From NCBI GenBank assembly GCA_947095585.1, contig OX352762.1:112560930-112624929 (forward strand): a DNA stretch of 64,000 nt, written 5' to 3'. Under the pieces are notes generated by a model that saw nothing but the letters and a program-made list of their open reading frames with translations, did not search any database and was not told where the DNA came from. This document shows, in pieces, positions 58,871 through 64,000 of the stretch. The position numbers and the translations under genes are program-made. The first letter of the stretch is position 1. Each line of letters starts with the position of its first letter. The stretch comes from Nephrocerus scutellatus. Its lineage: Eukaryota > Arthropoda > Insecta > Diptera > Pipunculidae.

Positions 58871-61795
58871 CACGGGCACGTGAAGTTAAATTAAAAAGGC
58901 AGAATAACTGAAAACGTAAAGCGTGCAAGTGATTTTTCGGGATTGGCTGATAAGACTGTCGATATAAGTGGTAGAGAGCAATTATTATTGATTGCAGTTC
59001 GGTGTTTGCTTTGTGATCCAGACAACAAAAAGCCAGTAATTTGTAAAGAATTCCTATGATATATGCAGCATTCTTCGAAAAAGCTCAAAATGTTTGCGAA
59101 AAACTGGATGTTGATTTTGAACGTTCTCTTAGTGCTGTAAGGCAAACCTCAGTGCTAATCGGAAAATATAAAAGGAGAACACTGAATTCTTTGATAAGGG
59201 GTTGAAGTGTATAAAATACATAACTATTTATTTACAAAAGTTATGTATAACAAATAACAATAAACATGTAACATAGCGACTTCTTATTTAGTTAATTAAA
59301 ATGTGTGATTTTTTCAATGCCAGAGGGTTTCAAGGGCTTCCCCTTGCAACCCTCTGTGGACAGTAAAGCACAGTTCGGTAAGTTCGACCGAAAAATCTAA
59401 TATGTAGACCAAATATTAATTAAGTAAAAAGTCAAAATGTTTTCTCTTTATGACTGATTATATTGTTGTTGTCCTGATTAAAAATTAAAGCTTATTACAA
59501 ATTGGTTAAAACGATGGGAACTTTTATCCAAACAGACCTTGCTTACTTCTGTTCTGTTCTGTTTCTGTAATTGTAATTTTGTTAATGTTTACCCATTTTA
59601 ATTTTGATGATTAAAAAAGCATTCGAATTTAGTCACACGGTATTCACATTTCACAAGGGAACAACATTTATTTTAAAATAACTCAGGAGTTGTTTTATAT
59701 ATATATGTCAACAAGTCACTTGATTATAACGACTGCATAATCGTTTTGTAGAAAGCAAACTTGACCTAATATTAATTGACCATTGTGAAAAATTCTCTAT
59801 TGTTAGTTTTATAATTTTTTGTCCGAAAGTAGAAAACGCTACCCTTGATATCGAATGAAATCAAACCTTATTGAATGAAGCCAACGCTAGCTTAAATTAT
59901 GTTTCCCAATTTTGTACTTCTAGTTCTTCTACATTACAATGTAAGCTTAATCAATTCAAAATAGAGATATTTATCATCATCATATTCATATCATGAACAT
60001 TTCTCCATAATTTAATGAAATACCCGCAGTTATGATTCATATTCTTCACTACTATCTACCATTTTTTTTTGCCATATTTATTTCCATATGACTGATATAT
60101 GATTTGTCCAACTAAACAGTATAGTTATTCGTTAGTATCCCGATCCTTGCTACACAAAACGTGACCGCATTCGTATCGTCTACAATACGTATTGTAATGA
60201 AAAAAAAAACAATTTTATCAGAGCAGCAAAATATCACAATTCACACATAAAACTTTATTTAGAATGTATTTCTAATCAAGCCCAAAGCTATGTAGTTGTT
60301 CTAAGAGTTAATAAGTTCCTTCTTGTCAGGCACTGCATATGGTTTTAGATTGAATGCGAAACTAAAGATCAGTGGTAACCTATAGGATTTTCATTTCCAT
60401 ATTTGGAGTGCAATAATAAAGAAACATTGATTGTTTAGCACTCGTTGTTGTCCTCTATGATTATTTTGGCTCACCATATTAGTACACACAATTAATTATG
60501 TAGTCATATCACATTTACAAGTAATAAAAATGATAACATCAGACAAGCAAGTTTTTCGTAACTTATCCAAGAAGCTTATAAGCTCCTTTTAGATTAAGTG
60601 ATTGTTTGTCAGACTTGTCACTTTACTGGAAAAACTTTTCGGTTTAATATACCTACTGTTGTGTTTCTGCGTAGACATACTGCCATTTAGCTAACTAATT
60701 TCTATATTAAGGTGATTCTTATGAATATTTTTTCGATACTCAATAGTATATGTTGTAGGCACATGTGGCACAACATGTATTCGAGCTTAGTTCATATACT
60801 CAAAACAAATTGGCAGTTGAAGTAAACCATTTGAGATCTAAGTAGTCAATTGGAAGGCGAGAAATATTGAAGGGCTTGACTAACGTTGTAGGGTAAAATA
60901 TTTCAAGTATCTGACAGATATTTCATTTACGAGTATACTCGTAAATATACAAATAGCAGATTAAATGTGTTATTAAGCCGAACGCCACTTCAACACAAGA
61001 ATTTTCTATGATCGCTGAAAAACACTCGAAAAGTAAAAGTAATGCGGATAAACTTTCTTTATATAGCAGAAAATGTAAATGTGGAATTGCGTTTTGTTTC
61101 AGCCAAAAATGACAAAGTTCCTGCGTCGTATACTGCAAATATGGGCTTTATTATTATTGTTGTTTATCTAGAACCGGGTTTTGGGGAAATAATTGAGAAA
61201 AAAAAATCCGATTCAGTATTTGGTTTGGTTTTCAAATAATCATATTACTGTTGATTTTACTTAAGACAGTTGGCCAACTTTGCGAAATCATGATATTCGC
61301 AACAACACAAAACGTATAAATCAAAGATGACAACTTGTCATAATTCAAAGAGAAATTCTTGAAGAAGGCACAAGGAGTGAAATGACAAAATCACAAGGGA
61401 AACGGTTTTAAAACAAAATGATTCATTCATACTGTAAATACGTAGACACTAGACACAATGGCTATAATCTAAAGAAGGTATTTTTTTTACTTTATTAATG
61501 TCATTGTGAACGGGTTGAAAACAAAAAGTCAATTCATTTATACATACACTTGAAGAAACTAGACGCAAAGGTACAAAGCTTCCAATTAAAACCAAGAAGC
61601 ATACCTATTGTAGTGTCCCTCTTAGGGTCATAATCACCAATTTATTTACGCATTTAGGTGGGGAGTACAAATGAATCATGAATGGTTAAATATTAAAATT
61701 TTAAGCAACTTATAACTATTCTACACTGCAGTGAAAAATTCGTATTTTTTTTCATAAAATCTAATATTTTTGGAGAATATCTGAAATTGTAACTT
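58871..61795. other. Unassigned AT-rich sequence
   Basis: No gene or repeat family recognised across almost 3 kb, apart from the hairpin at 59321-59356. The small ORFs have no splice or domain support. Confidence 0.3.
59321..59356. other. Near-perfect 36-bp hairpin
   Basis: A 16-bp stem with one mismatch (CAGAGGGTTTCAAGGG against CCCTTGCAACCCTCTG) around a CTTC loop, GC-rich in an AT-rich setting. Too short for a usual insect microRNA precursor. It may be a DNA-element end. Confidence 0.7.
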
Positions 61796-61799
61796 CAAA

Positions 61800-61936
61800 A
61801 TTTCTTTTTGTGCTGTTGTTATTTAATGAAACTCACGTTTACCAACCGATTTTTATGAAATTTTCAATGTATATTATTGGCAGATTGGTGAAGGTTATTG
61901 TACAACCCCCATTCCGGGGGTCTATGGAATTGCTAG
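61800..61936 (+). mobile_element. Short Helitron with hairpin and CTAG 3' end
   Basis: ACTCACGTTTACCAACC and TTTTATGAAATTTTCAA match the Helitron-like start at 22192. The 3' end has the stem ACCCCC/GGGGGT (61905-61921), 11 bases, then CTAG (61933-61936) followed by T, the classical Helitron terminus. The 5' TC end is uncertain. Confidence 0.65.
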
Positions 61937-62164
61937 TAATTTATAAAAGACTAGATTTTTCCTGGTGCTCCGCCACCCGCACACATGATTCCACGCCTTG
62001 CCATCACTACCACGGGAGGGGTGTACTATTTCATAAACCTAAACAAAGCGCCACCTCGATCGTATTCGCATTATGTTGCTTACCGAGATTTTGTCAAGGC
62101 GCATATTCTGTGCGGCTGTCTAGTTTTTTAGTTCTAGTTACAATCTAACAGACATTCATTTTAA

Positions 62165-63060
62165 TCTTTATTTGTAAAAATGATTGTGCGTTTGTATGTA
62201 TCGCGCAACGCCTAAACCACTAAACGTATCAAAGCCATATTCACACTATTACAGCCGTATTTTATTTGCCGAGGAATAAGGAATTACAACAACAATTGCA
62301 CTGTCGAATTCCTTCTTTGGAATTGGAAAACCTGCTGTTTTGATGGTTTTGGCTGGTTTTGAAATTCGAATTCCTTATTCGGATTCCAAATAAAATACAG
62401 CTTATGTTCCTTTGATACTCCGATAAGTTTATACCTTTTTTGAGTCTGGTAGGTGGCGCTGGAGTCGAGATGTCATCATGCCTAAACCACTGGATTTATC
62501 TTAGCCATATTTATACTATTTGTTTGTTTGGCGCTCCGTTAAGTTCATGTTTTGTTTACCCGGTAGGTGGTACTGGAGTGGAGATATTTACGAAAACGTG
62601 GTTTAGCGGTTGGTCTATTTTTGTTATTGTATCACGCCTAAACCAAGATAAATTTTAAAGCCATATTCACACCATATATTTGATTGGTGCTTCTAAATGT
62701 TTATATAATATTTAGGTGGGACCGGAGTCGAGAATTCTTGAAAATGTCATTCTGCATATATATCTAACGTCATCACGCCTAAACAACTAAATTTATCGAA
62801 GCCATATCCAAGCCATAAGTTTGTTTGGTGCTACGATAAGTTTATGTTTATTTTGGACCTGGTAGGTGGCGCTGGAATCGAGATGTCATTCGGCATAAAA
62901 TACGCCATAACGCTTAAACCACTGGATGTATCAAAGCCATATGTTCGCTTCATGATATATAAGTTAGCCTTGTTTTAAACTCGGTAGATGGCGCTGAAGT
63001 GGAGATATTGCTGAATATGTATGTAAGAGCATTACAACTAAATCACTGGACATATTTTTA
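62165..63060 (+). repeat. Tandem array of about 120-140-bp units
   Basis: Five to six diverged units with ACGCCTAAACCACTGGAT, AAGCCATATTCACAC, TTGTTTGGTGCT, GATAAGTTTATGTT, GGTAGGTGGCGCTGGAGTCG and GAGATGTCAT. Typical of the internal tandem repeats of non-autonomous Helitrons. It is interrupted by a MITE at 62253-62402. Confidence 0.75.
62253..62402. mobile_element. 150-bp MITE nested in the array
   Basis: AGCCGTATTTTATTTGCCG and GGAATAAGGAATT on the left pair with AATTCCTTATTCGG and CCAAATAAAATACAGCT on the right. The inverted repeats are about 33 bp and imperfect. No coding capacity. It interrupts one array unit. Confidence 0.75.
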
Positions 63061-63064
63061 TTTA

Positions 63065-63660
63065 TCTTAATAAATAAAAATTAAATGTTTAGTTGCTAAG
63101 CACATCACTTGAGAACGGCTCATTTTTAAATTCTCTATTTTAACTTCACTTGCCCGTGTGTTTGTGGGCTTGTGGGTTTGTGGGTTTGTGGGCTTGTGGA
63201 TTTGTTGATTTGTGTGTCATGGAATCTTGCGATCAATTTTTAACCCACTTCCTACAGCCCGATTTTATTGAAATCCATGACAACACTTTCTATTAAAATT
63301 TGAGGCCCCTCGGGCCGCGGGGTCGGGGGGCTCCCATACAAATATTCCACAAAATTTACCCGATTTTCTTTAAATTTTGTACACATGTGTGTCTTCGATG
63401 GAAAACACTTTTTGTAAAAATTTGGAGCGATCGGCCCCTTAGGGACCCCAATATAAAATTTTTAAATATCGCTATATCGCATCAGATCACGGCAAACTAT
63501 GAGCTCTGTGCTTTGTGAGCAGCGCTGTTCGCTGCCACTGCGGCATTTGGTGGATGATTTTGCCACAAAACGAGCACGCAGTGTGTGTGTGTTTGTGTGT
63601 ATCCCCGATTAGAGAATTTACAAGAAAAATTTTAATTTTTATGGGTTGTTTTTTTTAAAC
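63065..63660 (+). mobile_element. Family 1 element with Helitron-like 5' end
   Basis: It begins TCTTAATAAATAAAAATTAA after an A, then CATCACTTGAGAACGGCT, the arthropod Helitron 5' pattern. It continues into the family 1 body: ACTTCACTTGCCCGTG, a TTTGTGGG microsatellite (63160-63215), TGGAATCTTGCGATCAATTT, two ATGTGTGTCTTCGATGG-type units, and TTAGAGAATTTACAAGAAAA. No CTAG hairpin end is seen. Confidence 0.7.
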
Positions 63661-64000
63661 GATCATTTTCATTTCAATTTTTTACGAACATTTAAATTCT
63701 CTTTTTTAAATATTAGGAATAATAAATTCGAAGCACTCACTTTCAATTTATGTCAAAAGTAAAATGTATCGCCTACTTATACACTTAGTATAAATTGTAA
63801 AAAAATGAAAGCCGAATTCCTTTTATCATCTACTAACAACTAATGTGTAGGACTTCGGAGGATACAATGGACTTGGAAAGTATAATGGAATACAGCTAAT
63901 AAATAAATGAAGTTACGTACTGGTAAACTTATGAACATTTCTATTAACCCAATTGCAAAATTACGTATATTTGTTTTTATTAGCTTTATTCAGTAGTAGC
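63661..64000. other. AT-rich flank
   Basis: Nothing recognised. Confidence 0.3.

Overview
This is AT-rich eukaryotic DNA, most likely from a higher fly (Diptera: Brachycera). The evidence is spliced exons with GT-AG borders, degraded insect LINEs of the RTE ('craniofacial development protein 2-like'), Jockey and RNase-H-bearing LOA/I types, Tc1/mariner relics, Helitron ends and a tRNA-derived SINE. There are no bacterial features. The species cannot be fixed from the sequence.

The only host gene I recognise lies on the minus strand. It is the 5' part of a high-affinity cAMP phosphodiesterase of the PDE8 family (Pde8). Three exons join with matching phases. The first coding exon (37827-38027) has an MGC start suited to N-myristoylation. 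A 100-bp exon follows (31238-31337) and then a 98-bp exon (11045-11142). The introns between them are about 6.5 kb and 20 kb, and the PAS and catalytic exons must lie to the left of base 1. Two more minus-strand blocks look like alternative 5' coding exons. One is a 384-codon stretch (4600-5751) that reaches a possible phase-0 donor. The other is a Pro/Thr-rich block (13666-13826) whose donor phase fits the 98-bp exon but whose reading frame is broken by one base. A candidate internal promoter lies around 26.4-27.3 kb.

Most of the rest is intronic or 5'-flanking sequence filled with dead mobile elements. RTE-type LINE relics lie at 1.0-2.5, 6.7-7.9, 22.4-23.3, 32.1-33.3, 36.3-37.4 (minus), 50.9-51.7 (minus) and 53.7-55.1 kb. 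LOA/I-type LINEs with RNase H lie at 18.4-19.3, 39.5-41.7 (minus) and 46.2-49.0 (minus) kb. Jockey-type LINEs lie at 8.2-9.7, 30.9-31.1 (3' end only), 42.7-43.0 and 43.1-44.2 (minus) kb. Tc1/mariner relics lie at 2.6-2.8, 12.6-12.9 (minus) and 29.2-29.9 kb. A tRNA-derived SINE has five copies, all in the same orientation as Pde8.

Several non-coding families recur. Family 1 is Helitron-like, with about 120-bp internal units and a microsatellite at a fixed position. Family 2 is made of CACACGC-rich modules. A 350-400-bp MITE has CTCTTTCGATT termini. There are also two C/A-rich minisatellites, a 36-bp-armed palindrome, and a Helitron 3' end with hairpin and CTAG. No protein system beyond Pde8 and the mobile elements is visible. 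The most useful leads are the alternative Pde8 5' exons and the modular repeat families.
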